Shown here: positions 10,888 through 20,620 of the stretch, in pieces
Layout: each line of letters begins with the position of its first letter
How positions within the stretch are numbered: the first letter of the stretch is position 1
NCBI GenBank assembly: GCA_032622095.1
Contig: CP136065.1
Span: 244,155,474-244,219,473, forward strand
Direction: 5' to 3'
From: Siphonodentalium dalli
Taxonomy: Eukaryota; Mollusca; Scaphopoda; Gadilida; Siphonodentaliidae
Length of the DNA: 64,000 nucleotides
Notes under the pieces: generated by a model
Told to the model about the DNA's origin: nothing
Databases searched by the model: none
The model's input: only the letters and a program-made list of their open reading frames with translations
Made by a program: the position numbers and the translations under genes

Positions 10888-12157
10888 ATTTGTTCATTCG
10901 GGCCGACTTGTCACATCGCTTCTTTTGGTAGCGTTGTTGCGTTTTCAGTTTTTGTCGGGCAAATTCATGTGCCTCTCGCATTGAATTATCTAGCAAATTC
11001 ACCAGTTCGCTGGTGGTATGACACGGTTGCTTTGGCGGGGGTCCAAACACTAGATCCGCGGGCTGATAGACTTCGCGACCCAACATGAGTTTACTGGGCG
11101 TAAAGCCCGTGCTCCTGTTGACGGAAGAGCGTATCGCGCCTGCTATTTGTGGGACGTAAAGGTCCCAAGTATTTTGTTTGGTACCCAAGTAGCACCGTAC
11201 GGCGTCCATTAATGTTCGGTTCACACGTTCGATTTGTCCATTAGAACTGGGCCTCCAGGCTGTGGTCCTGGTCTTATTTATTTGTAAGGCCCTACAGATA
11301 TTCTGAAATAGCTCACTTTCAAAGTTGGAACCGCGATCACTATAGATTTCTAATGGACAGCCAAAACGTGAAAAAACTTCGTTAACCAAAGTTGTCGCTG
11401 TTATCTCTGCTGTCTGCGAAGGCAGGGGCAGACACTCAATCCACTTGGTGAATTGGTCGGCCACCATCAAAACATGTTCATTTCCTTTTGCAGTTTTAGG
11501 CAACGGCCCTACAAAGTCAATATGAAGCCTTTCCATGGGCGATCCTGCATGATAACTAATTAGTTCATGTTTGGCTTTGCGCACCGGACGTTTACATTTA
11601 CTGCACTTCGGACAAGAAGCCACATAATTCTCCACATCGGTCCTAAGCCCTATCCAAAAATATTTAGATTTAACTTTTTCCAGGGTTCGTTGCATACCCT
11701 GGTGACCAGATGTAGGCGGTTCGTGATTTAATGTTAAAACCTCGCCTTTCAGTGCGTATGGAACTACTAACACCAAATCGCCATTTTTTCTTTCCTTATA
11801 AAGCAACCCACCCTGTAGTGAATATTTCTGTTTACTCGCCCACATTTGCTTAGTTTTGGAACTAGCTAGAAATAATTCAGATTTCCCGGGCTCTGTTTTT
11901 TCCAGGGCCCACTGGTATATTATTGCCAAATCAGAATCATCTTTCTGGTGTTTTTCAATATCTTCCGGGGACTGATCTCCCATTGGGTTAGTCAAATCCA
12001 GTGTTTTAGTCGCTTGTGAGCTAGGGTCATTCACGACTTCTGCTCCCAATAGGTGAATATTGAACAGATTTTCGCCTTGCGACGTTTCCAATGGTGAATC
12101 TAGTTCAAAACCCTGACTTATTTCTATCAGTTGGTTTACATCTAGCGTTGGGTTAAT
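10724..12157 (-). CDS. Pol: integrase
   Basis: The frame is open from just after a TAA (12160-12158). An N-terminal H2C2 zinc-binding domain is visible (H-E-P-P-T-S-G-H-Q-G ... SCPKCSKC). It is followed by the catalytic core with D (LHIDFVGPLP), D (IYSDRGSNFES) and E (SSNGQIERVNRTL), spaced as in retroviral-type integrases. The RNase H frame ends in TAG at 12168-12166 in another frame, so the RNase H-integrase junction contains a break. At the 3' end the true frame leaves this ORF near 10810-10890 and continues in the frame that carries the PHD finger. Function: insertion of the cDNA into the host genome. Confidence 0.9.
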   Translation of the reverse strand: MNPTLDVNQLIEISQGFELDSPLETSQGENLFNIHLLGAEVVNDPSSQATKTLDLTNPMGDQSPEDIEKHQKDDSDLAIIYQWALEKTEPGKSELFLASSKTKQMWASKQKYSLQGGLLYKERKNGDLVLVVPYALKGEVLTLNHEPPTSGHQGMQRTLEKVKSKYFWIGLRTDVENYVASCPKCSKCKRPVRKAKHELISYHAGSPMERLHIDFVGPLPKTAKGNEHVLMVADQFTKWIECLPLPSQTAEITATTLVNEVFSRFGCPLEIYSDRGSNFESELFQNICRALQINKTRTTAWRPSSNGQIERVNRTLMDAVRCYLGTKQNTWDLYVPQIAGAIRSSVNRSTGFTPSKLMLGREVYQPADLVFGPPPKQPCHTTSELVNLLDNSMREAHEFARQKLKTQQRYQKKRCDKSARMNKYVPGNLVYVLDFGTKKGQAKNRKPCLEGPGDCNQKVQHIPIRDSVLHQNPDCES

Positions 12158-12165
12158 TTATGGGG

Positions 12166-12879
12166 CTAATCTACTGGTCGTAGCCCCCTGTCAATAACTG
12201 TTTTGATGTTAGTCCCATTGTTAACCAGTTTATCTTGTGGTTCCAATGGCCATGACCTCCCCTGTGTCGTCTTATGGACAAATTTGTGCGGCAGTGGAAC
12301 TACATCATCCACTTCCTCAAAAAACCGAGCCCAGTTTTGATGTACTCTGGTACAGTACTTACACCCAGCACATGGTAAGTTTTCTAAGGGTACCCCGGCC
12401 CGGTAATTTCCACACTCATCCTCCTCTGGAATTCGAGATAGAATATCGGCATTCAAATGTTTAGACCCCGCCCTATGTATGACCGTAAAGTCATACTGAC
12501 TTAGTTCTTCTAACCAACGGGCAATTTGCCCTTCGGGTTTTTTAAAACCCAATAACCACCTTAAACTAGAATGATCTGAACGTATTGTAAACGGGCGCCT
12601 AATAACCAATACTTGAATTGCCGGGTAAATTTGACAACGGCTAGCAGCTCGAGACGAGTTGCATAGTACTTCTTTTGTTCCGGGGTAGTTCCACAACTTC
12701 CATAGGCTATTACCCTTTCCCTGCCATCCTGCACTTGAATTAATTCCCCACCGAGCCCTCTTGCCGACCCATCTGTATCGAGGATAAAGGGGTCCTCTGT
12801 ATTTGCAAATGTTAATACCGGAGGGGTACTCAAAGCTAGCTTCAGGGCTATAACAGCCCTTTCTTCTACTTCGCCCCAC
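12166..12879 (-). CDS. Pol: RNase H C-terminal part and connection
   Basis: The informative portion starts near 12620. It contains TIRSDHSSLRWLLGF, with the third catalytic Asp, followed by 'HRAGSKHLNADILSR', the conserved end of Gypsy RNase H. A cysteine pair (CAGCKYC) and an acidic spacer follow, then TAG. Upstream of about 12620 the true coding frame is that of the 12561-13112 ORF, and the switch lies close to the GGCGCC sequence near 12595. The domain removes the RNA strand during reverse transcription. Confidence 0.82.
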   Translation of the reverse strand: MGRSRRKGCYSPEASFEYPSGINICKYRGPLYPRYRWVGKRARWGINSSAGWQGKGNSLWKLWNYPGTKEVLCNSSRAASRCQIYPAIQVLVIRRPFTIRSDHSSLRWLLGFKKPEGQIARWLEELSQYDFTVIHRAGSKHLNADILSRIPEEDECGNYRAGVPLENLPCAGCKYCTRVHQNWARFFEEVDDVVPLPHKFVHKTTQGRSWPLEPQDKLVNNGTNIKTVIDRGLRPVD

Positions 12880-13112
12880 GCAAAAAGGTTGTTAGCAGTT
12901 TTTGCATACAAGGGCGCGGCTAAGGTAGCGAAATCTTTGCAAAAAATCCGGTGGTAGTTAGAATATCCCAGAAAACGCTCCACGTCCTTGGTATTACCCG
13001 GCCTAGGCCATTCCCGTATGACACGGGGGGGGGGGCCTGTTCTCCCATTTCCATCCCTAGGGGCGAAACTGTTCGACCTAGAAATTCCATTTCCTGTTGA
13101 AAAAGCACACAC
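12561..13112 (-). CDS. Pol: RT thumb/connection and RNase H N-terminal part
   Basis: The meaningful frame begins near 13020, just after a run of G on the + strand (about 13025-13035) where the RT frame is lost. 'TKDVERFLGYSNYHRIFCKDFATLAAPLY' is the RT connection typical of Gypsy elements. 'FILDTDGSARGLGG' holds the first RNase H Asp, and 'ATRLELLAVV' the catalytic Glu. The ORF ends after KYWLLG, where the frame switches. Two frame breaks thus bracket this segment, both at short G/C runs. Confidence 0.85.
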   Translation of the reverse strand: MCAFSTGNGISRSNSFAPRDGNGRTGPPPRVIREWPRPGNTKDVERFLGYSNYHRIFCKDFATLAAPLYAKTANNLFAWGEVEERAVIALKLALSTPPVLTFANTEDPFILDTDGSARGLGGELIQVQDGRERVIAYGSCGTTPEQKKYYATRLELLAVVKFTRQFKYWLLGARLQYVQIILV

Positions 13113-14754
13113 TTTTTGGGCTTTAGGCGAAGCCCATATTGTCTAAATCGATCTAAGACCTCTCGCAGATTTTGGAACATCGATGGAACATCTAAACTCA
13201 TTACTGATACATCGTCAATAAATGCCAAGGCAGTATCCCACAATAACCCCTTAAGCACTAGGTCCATAACTCTCATGTAAGTACTAACCGCACCACATAA
13301 GCCGTAACTCATTTTGGTCCATTCAAAAAGCCCATATTTTGTTATAAAGGCCGTTTTATTACGGTCTTCGGGCCTAATGTTGACCTGAATGTACGCCTGA
13401 TTTGAATCCAGTTTGGACCACCATTTATTCCTAGAAATCGTCTGTATACAGTCGTCGACTAGTGGTAACGTGTAAACATCTTTCGTAGTGACCGAGTTTA
13501 CCCCGCGAAAATCTAATGCCCACCGTACCGCCCCACATCGCTTACGTATCAACACTGGGGCCGAGCTCCATTCAGAAACACTAGGTTGAATAACCCCAGA
13601 TTTGAGCATGTTTTTCAACAACTGCTCTTCTTCATCAGCAAAACAAGCGGGCGTACGACGCATTCTGCATTTGATGGGTTTTGCGTCTCCTGTCGGAATG
13701 GTATGTTCAATGGCCGAAAATTCGCCCAAGTCGTCATTATTTTTCGCAAAGACATCACTATATTCCACAAGTAATTCCCGTAATTTCATTTGTTCACAAT
13801 CTGTGAGCAGCTTTTTAGAGCGCTCAAACAAATCCACTATATGATCGGGTAACACGTCAGAGCCAATTCCACTCTTATATGGTTCATGTCTTGGGGGTTC
13901 CATCTCTGAGTCGGGAGGTTCGGCATTGATACCACTGTTAGGTAAAACCTCCCGTGAAACCGCTATATTTCCCACCGTAATGTCAGAAACCGGGGCCTCT
14001 GCAACAGATTCCAATCCCTCACTTTCATAAGCTATGCCGATGGCCCACCCTGCCTTTAAAATTACGGGCTGTTCTGTTGGATTTATGAAAACCAAGACTG
14101 GATCCTTATTGGCTTGCTTCCATGTTCGGGATATCAAAAGCTTCCCCCTATCAAAGGGTTCTATAAGGTAATTGGCCGGAATAGAACCTACTTTACAAGT
14201 TACATATTTGATTGAAAGTGGCGGGAATTCTTCACGAGTTCCCAAGGTTACTGTCATTTTGGCCATTTGCCCTTCACTTGAAAGCATGATGGGCACTTGT
14301 TCCCCTGCTAAATACATTTGATTATTTTCCAAATCTAACTGGGCCCCGAATTCCTTTAAGAAATCCAAGCCCAAAATCATTGGTGTGTTTATCGGCGCAA
14401 CATAAAAGGTTCGGATATACCACTTTGTTCCCAGTTTCATTTTTAAAGGGCCAACGACTTTACCCGGCAAAGTGTTTAAGTCACGCCCGACCGTACGGAC
14501 CTCAATGGTTTTGATCACAACAGGCTTGGGCTCAATCAGAGCCAAAACTTCATCTGCAATAATACTGACTTGCGCACCGGTATCTATTAAAGAATCTAAT
14601 TGTACATTGCCAAGAATTGTGGGTACGGTAAAAGACAATTGTTCAGTTAATTGCTGTATAGTTATGCTATCCGGGAAATCCGTTTTATGAAGGAGTTCCC
14701 GTACCGGTATCTCTGAGCTAGGTTCATCGTCAGGGCTGGCCGGAGAAGCACCTA
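12920..14754 (-). CDS. Pol: aspartic protease and reverse transcriptase
   Basis: The frame opens across the gag stop and lies in the -1 frame relative to gag, the usual arrangement for Gag-Pol frameshifting. The protease has 'DSLIDTGAQVSIIAD' (DTG catalytic motif) and 'MILGLDFL'. RT follows, with 'WSSAPVLIRKRCGAVRWALD' (finger region), 'YTLPLVDDCI', 'KLDSNQAYIQV', 'FEWTKMSYGLCGA' and the catalytic box 'LAFIDDVSVMS' (F-I-D-D in place of Y-x-D-D), then 'LKPKKCVLFQQEMEFLGRTVS'. After that motif the frame is lost at a G run near 13030. Length and order are normal for Ty3/Gypsy. Confidence 0.92.
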
Positions 14755-15800
14755 GGCCTCCTCCGACCCGCTGTCGTTTAACTCGTCATCGGAAAAATGC
14801 ACATTTTGTGATCGTATAGTAGACGTTCGGGTCTGATCGTTTTCCGTATTGGGGTTTGAGCCTTTATTGCCGGGGCGCTTAGTGGGACACTCGCGCGAGT
14901 AATGCGAAGACGACCCACAGGTCCAGCAGCCCTGTCGTCGGGGCGATGGAGAACGCCCCCTGTCATTACGCGGTTCCGGAGACCGTGACAGCTGAAGAGT
15001 CAATGTCGCCATGTTTTCGGTCATGCGCTCAACCGAAGTTTGCACCCCCTTCATGCTATCTAACACACTAGTTGTCAAAGTCTCAAGGTTCGAACTTAGT
15101 TTACTAAGTTCGCTCCTTTCGTGAGGCTCCGAACCGTTGTTTCTCGTAACGATGGTTCCTGTAGATTGCATTAATTGTAATTTAGGGCGACCCGATTGGT
15201 TTTTGCACTTTGTATCACTAGTTATTTTATCAGGGTCCTTACTCTGACCGTAAATCGCGAGCGAAGTATGTTGATACCATTTAACGCTATCGATGGCCTT
15301 TTCGATTGATCGCGGGCGCGCATTTGCAGCATACAAGCCCGCCTCCTTATCCAGACCCCCATGACAAAATCTCAATATTGCTTGGGCAAACATTTGCTCC
15401 TCGGGCAAATTACCATAGGCACGTACGGCCAATGTTAAAACATGATCCGCCCATTCTTCCAATTGCTGACCTGTTTGTTGTTGCGCTTGCGAGAATTGTA
15501 TTTGCGCCGTTTCGGGCAAATCAATCATCCCAAATCGTTTTTCCAATTTTCGCATAATGTTACGCAAAGACATCCAAGGGTCCTGTTTCAGCATTGTCGC
15601 AAAGTACTCGCTGGCCTTACCTAGCAAGCACCAGCACAAACAATTAATGCTTTCCTGTTCATCCCAATTTTCATAGTCCCTCATGTGTATAAATTTCAAT
15701 TGGAAGGGCTGCCAGCTTTGACTGCCATCATACTCCAAAGTTTTGGGGATTCTCGGAGCCCGTCTCGGTCTAAGATCCCTATTATTGTTTGGGACCAAAT
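14752..15800 (-). CDS. Gag: capsid-like region and CCHC nucleocapsid
   Basis: From about 15760 downward this frame encodes 'LEYDGSQSWQPFQLKFIHM' and 'SLRNIMRKLEKRFG', typical of the retrotransposon Gag (capsid) domain. Q-rich and E/S-rich stretches come next, then an RSPSPRR basic segment. A CCHC knuckle (C-W-T-C-x4-H-x4-C, about 14935-14888) binds nucleic acid in this family. An acidic tail (SDDELNDSGSEEA) ends at TAG. Upstream of about 15800 the same frame stays open to 16368, but its content is improbable (I/G/V rich); the sensible protein there is in another frame. Confidence 0.85.
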
Positions 15801-16742
15801 CGGTCATTATCACTAAATCTGATATCTTGGGGGCCCCGGCCCATATGAAAGGCTGGGCCAGGTCGACACCTTTCCCGATCCCACTGATTATCATCATTTT
15901 CTCGGTTACGACGGCCCCCAAATTGGGCCTGTCTTCTGGGCGGACGGTCTTCAAAATCAGAATCTTCGCGATTGTCATATTCGTCGCGACCCCTATTCCG
16001 GGGGCGCCTATTTGCACCACCCCCATCGAACGGAGACCGGTTGCGGCGAAACCTATCTGGGGGATCATTATTCTCAGATCCATCTCGATCCCTAAACCTC
16101 GGTCGCCTATCTGCATGATTATCACGGGACTGCGACCGTCCACGTGGAAATCTATCACGGTTATGCTCAGCCGACCTTTCCCGATCTCGATATCTAGGTA
16201 GCCTATTCGAATGATTGTCTCGGGACTGAGACCGTCCACGTGGAAACCCATCCTGTATGAGATCTTCCCTGAAATCATGCATCTCCCTAACCCTTCGCCC
16301 ACCTGTTTGTTGGCCACGCGGACTGGGTGGGGCGTTATTCGACCGTTGACGCCTTTCTTGATTTTCAACAGCCCTGCTTACTGGGCTATGTTGCCGACCA
16401 CTATGAGAATGGTGCACATTGGATCTCTCGCGTCGGTGCGTCTGGTCACGATTTCTACTATCGCGACCCCGTGATGGTCGAGAGTTACGATCGACGCGAA
16501 GATTGCCAAAATCCTGTTCCAAGTCGAAATCAACAGGGCTTGTAGCCCTATTTGTCCCCATACGCCCCCTCCCCGAAACCTCGGCATTAGAATTGGCGGG
16601 GTACGGATCGCGAGACATGCGGCGATTTTGACGGTCGCCATCGTATTGGGCGAAATCATCTGACTGATTGTCAAGTGGAAACCGGGACTTAGGACGAGTT
16701 CGACCTTGGGCTGGGTGCCTCCGTGAATCCTCATATGAGGGG
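15782..16742 (-). CDS. Gag: RS/RD-rich N-terminal region in a shifted frame
   Basis: This frame opens just after a TGA near 16745. It encodes a strongly hydrophilic R/D/S/N/P/G-rich polypeptide with two repeats containing FPRGRSQSRDN, and ends at TAA (15784-15782) right where the capsid frame begins to make sense. The upstream Gag segment (16990-16745) and the downstream capsid are both in one frame, while this block is one base off, so two compensating shifts would be required. The upstream switch coincides with a run of five G on the + strand near 16739. RS-like repeats suggest RNA binding. Confidence 0.6.
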
Positions 16743-16744
16743 GC

Positions 16745-17279
16745 GGCTCACCGTATGGCGGTCCGACATCTATCTGGTCACTCCTACGGCGGACAGAATC
16801 GGTAGCATGTAACCAGGGCGGCACGATACGAGCATCACTACTGGAATGTGGGGGAACGTCGCCCTCAGAATCCGATGAAAGTGCTCGCCTCAATGGCGCA
16901 TCCTGGATTGAAACTCGGCTATCTCCCCGAGACGGCAAAACAACCGAGTTAGTAGGGTGCGGAGCAAACTGAACTGCCCCCGATCCCTATCAGAATATGA
17001 TGGCTGCTGCTCTTTCTGCATCACAGGAATATGAGCAGCGGGATCGTGCATCCTTATCCCCATTTGAATGCGGGAACCAATCTATTAGGGCTAATAAAGC
17101 CCGTGTGATCTTGACTTCCCGAACTGCCCGTAAAGTGTCTTCGGACAGATTACCCACCCGGGCCCTTTGCAAAACAATAGATCTTGCCCTACGTAATGGC
17201 ATGTATTTATCTGAACACGGGGCTCTGCAGGTTCAATGTCAACCTCAGAATCTGAGCATACGGAATGATTCGCTGCCAT
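16745..17279 (-). CDS. Gag: N-terminal segment, broken
   Basis: The likely start is ATG at 17279 (MAANHSVCSDSEVDIEPAEP). Near 17200 the sensible frame changes to one encoding PLRRARSIVLQRARVGNLSE and ending in two consecutive stops (TGA TAG) near 16990. The same frame then reopens with 'SRGDSRVSIQDAPLRRALSS' and runs to the shift at about 16742. So this part of Gag contains one frame break and a double stop. Role: probably the matrix-like or assembly part of Gag; no known domain recognised. Confidence 0.5.
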
Positions 17280-17772
17280 GTTGAAAAAAGTGGCCACCAA
17301 AAATACCTCAAATCAAAAAAGCAAAATTGGAGGGCAAAAATTGTTCAAAAAATGCCACAGACAAAAAAACATGTAAAGCTGGGATGAAACTCGGATTATA
17401 TCCAAGGAAAATCCCTTCACGACGTGTGGACAATAACAAAACGTGTAGACGAAGACGTATTGAGGACAACGACGTAATATGGACAACACAATGTGATCTG
17501 CTTGACAAAATCTATCTCAAAAATTTGCAAGTAGATCTGGGAATAAACGGGCAAGTAATTATGCGCCAACTGCTTTCAATTAGCATAAAATGTATTGGTA
17601 ATTACCAATATTAGATAGGAATTATCCAGCAATTCAACACGGGACGGATGTCCCCGGATTTAAAAACGGGACTTAAGAAAAATCCCGGCTTCAATGACGG
17701 CCATGATGCTGTCAAACGCAATTTTACCGCGAGAATTTCATGAGCAAATTCGGTTTACTCGCAGCGCCAATT
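17280..17772 (-). promoter_or_regulatory. Retrotransposon leader with candidate primer-binding site
   Basis: About 490 bp lie between the 5' LTR and the gag ATG. Directly next to the LTR the - strand reads ...CTACAAA then TTGGCGCTGCGAGTAAACC. A TGG-starting segment one or two bases inside the 5' LTR is the expected tRNA primer-binding site (complementary to a tRNA 3' CCA). The matching tRNA was not identified. Confidence 0.5.
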
Positions 17773-18021
17773 TGTAGTAACCTGGCTACAACACTTGCCC
17801 GCAATACCAGATATACTTACAACACTATATGTATGTGTAGAATCTTGGTTCTTTCGCCTGCAGGCAATCTTCACTCATGTGTTTCTTGTCGTATCATTTC
17901 TATGCGTGTACTGTAGCTGTCATGGTCTGTATCAAAGTGAGGCGGGAAATCGGGCTCTGGCCTTGACCTCTCTGACGCCGGTGAATTTACCGGCGACAGA
18001 GAGCGTCCAAAAGATGCCACA
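17773..18021 (-). repeat. 5' LTR of the Gypsy-like element
   Basis: 249 bp, identical to 6337-6585 except at two positions, followed by target duplication 'ccat' (18022-18025). As the 5' LTR on the - strand it should carry the promoter; no TATA box is obvious. Confidence 0.93.
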
Positions 18022-20420
18022 CCATTGCGGTATGGTTTATAGTGGGGGATATTAAAAATAAGGTATTTTAGAATTCGATTTCATCCATGCACCCAAAATT
18101 TTGGGGGGCCTGGGGATTTTTGCCCGAATAATTTTTCATGATTTATTTATTGTCGAAGCACAGAATATACAGTATATATACAAACAAAAAATTACCGGGT
18201 CCATATTAGTTTCAAATATGTCAAATTCGGGCAGAAATGTGATCAATTATCACAATTTTCCCCAAAATATTAAATTTGCCCGAATTTTTAAACAAAAAAT
18301 CTAATATTGCCCGAATTCTAGGAGGTTCAGTAATTTAGGGGGGTCTGCATGTGTCGGTTACCTGCCGTATTCACGGTGCCGAAACGTTCCTGTCGATACG
18401 GTACCTTCACGGTGTGCAAAACTGGTGCCGTATCGGTACCGAAAAGACACGGGCCCGGCATCTACCCGGTACCGTTACGGCACCTGAATGTTTGCTGGGA
18501 AGCCTCGTTTCATATATAGATCTTTTGGCGCGAGTTCGTTCCTTTTACAGACAACTGGGAGTGTTTCAAGTGTCGACACCAACGTTTCACACAGTACGTT
18601 GATTCAGACAGATATTCAGGTATACGCATTTCAAAGAATTTAACGCATGGTTTACCTCCCCACATGTACGCACGTAACGCGTATATTTCCATATAATATT
18701 AATCCTGTCTTCGAGTTGTTCCGACGTAGTCACAGCGCCGCTAGTAGGTCATCGAGCTATTATATATTGGTCGCGATTGAACTAGTAGTGAATTATTAGA
18801 TCGCCAAATAGTGTTAGTTGGTCACTGGGGAGACCCTATAAAAGCCCAGCTGGGCGGCCCAGCTGGACGATTTTGAAAAAATAGTATAAAAGCCCCTACT
18901 GGGCGGCCCAGCTGGGCGGTATTAGAGTAAACTCCAAATTAAAGGATATTTTGGACGCAATAGTGATTGATTATTACTTTTGGACAACTAGTATATATAT
19001 TTCTTTGCGAATATCCCGAAAACTTGTCATTAGAAAGCTTTAGGAGCGAATATAGCAGTCCGAAGCATCGACGGGTGACCGAAGTAAATTTTCGCTAATT
19101 TTCACTCAGTTTTCGCCCAATTTTCGCTAATTTCTAATTCTATACATCAATAAAAAGATGTTTCCATGTTGTAACATAACAAGTGACCATTTTTAAACAT
19201 TCAAATTAAAGGGTTTTTATAAGAACATCTTTTAAAACGAGTTTTGAGACGATATTTATCGAATAACGTGGAACCGCCCAGCTGGGCACTTTCGATAAAT
19301 ATTGTCTTCGCAGATTTTTGCAAATTTCTAGATTTTTACACCACTCTGGAATACAAACATAACACATGATCATATTTTGTTGCGCACACCAACGTGTTAT
19401 TAAAATTTAAATCATCTGAAACGAGTATTTAGATGATTTTGATGAGTGTTTGTTGAATCGCGCTCACGAAATATTATGATCAACGTTTTTTAACGATTTC
19501 TTCGTTTTCACAGCAGCTATAGTACATCCGTGTGTTAAAAAATAACCACATATTTTTTGTAAACGCTGAGATTTTGTTCTTTTGGGTCATTTAGAACCAA
19601 TCTTTAAACGATTTTCTAACTCCCACTGAACCGCCCAGCTGGGCGGGCGGTTACGAACCTCCGGGCTGGGCGGTTATGTCCATGACTGGGCGGGTACGAA
19701 CATGGCTGGGCGGTTACGAACTATCAAGCTAACTAATGCTTAAACTAAACCACATGTATTGAGGATAAGATTTAAGCTTCAGAACATCACCTTTCTCCAA
19801 TACAAGTATAAAATTATACAACATCAAGATAAACATGCAAATTTTATTCCTGTTATATTTTAAAATTATGTCAGCTCATATTTCAGATTGTGTATACTCA
19901 TTCCTATTCTTTTGTTAGTTTTACTCAATTTTATAATGTATGTTCAATAAATTTAATTGAATTGAAGGATTTTCAGTAGTATCGCGAATAAATTGAAGCT
20001 TACATTTTATGGCCGATACAATTATCCAATATCACAGTAAAATCCGATTATGGTTACACACACGTCGAACGATATTTAGCTGATGAACAATATCTTTCCT
20101 ACTGTAAGCAATTAAAAAAAAAAGTGCTAGTAAGCAATCTTTGACAGGATCAAGCTTGAGTTGTTCTCATCTTGTCACGTTTCTAACATTTGAGTGAGCG
20201 ATACAGGTGATATGTCATATGTTCAGTTTTGAAACGGTGGTATGCTCGCGTGAGACAAACGTTGTAACAACACGTCAAAAAGACAATGGTGTGATTTTGA
20301 TTCACTTTCTATTATACCGATGCCAACATAAAGAAACCATACGAGGTGCATGAGCTCGTCGCTGTATCAACACTCCTTTGTGATAGTGACATGTGATCGA
20401 CCTTAACTAAATATAAACGA
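18022..20420. other. Gene-free stretch with palindrome clusters
   Basis: No supported gene. 18350-18490 is rich in GGTACCG/CGGTGCCG words. 18840-19710 holds a cluster of CCCAGCTGGG-type palindromes (annotated separately). The rest is AT-rich. Confidence 0.5.
18843..19715. repeat. Cluster of CCCAGCTGGGC palindromes
   Basis: GCCCAGCTGGGC or close variants occur at about 18845, 18857, 18910, 19275 and 19630. GGGCTGGGCGG or CTGGGCGG variants follow at about 19660-19710. The core CAGCTG is an E-box. Each is often embedded in 'CCGCCCAGCTGGGCGG', so the block is repeated rather than random. Confidence 0.65.
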
Positions 20421-20620
20421 TGCTCACATCACTGAAATGCCAACTCTGGCAGGAGAGTGGAGCGAAACGGTCGTGATTGCTTCGATCCTTATTAGTTCCT
20501 CTTCGGTCAGAGCGTCGGTACGAGTGAGTTGAGCGGTCTGTAACCTTAAATGGAAGCAACCGCCATCGTGCTGATGCCGGCGAGTGAGACGGTTTTGGAT
20601 TAGGCTTAGTGCGACGGACA

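Larger units (their letters stand above)
6337..18021 (-). mobile_element. Ty3/Gypsy-like LTR retrotransposon with PHD finger and TatD-like third ORF
   Basis: A complete 11,685-bp LTR element is transcribed right to left. Both LTRs are 249 bp, begin TGTAGTAACC and end GCCACA on the + strand, and differ at two positions (about 0.8%). The 4-bp direct repeat 'ccat' flanks the element (6333-6336 and 18022-18025). Order along the - strand: 5' LTR, leader, gag, pol (protease, RT, RNase H, integrase, PHD finger), ORF3 (TatD-like), a noncoding tail of about 1.9 kb, 3' LTR. Protease-RT-RNase H-integrase order defines Ty3/Gypsy. GC content is higher than in the flanks. Gag, Pol and ORF3 all carry frame breaks or stops, so this copy appears unable to make full proteins unless some breaks are assembly errors. 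Confidence 0.93.

Noticed and set aside
15780-15800. CCCAAAC as a programmed -1 slippery site joining the RS block to the capsid frame
   Set aside because: The required shift from the RS frame to the capsid frame is in the +1 direction, whereas this heptamer in its proper register would move ribosomes the opposite way. An indel is simpler.
14752-16368. 538-aa uninterrupted frame taken as the whole Gag
   Set aside because: Upstream of about 15800 its peptide is I/G/V/M-rich and repetitive in a way that mirrors the RS/RD repeats of the neighbouring frame. Only the part below 15800 is believable Gag.
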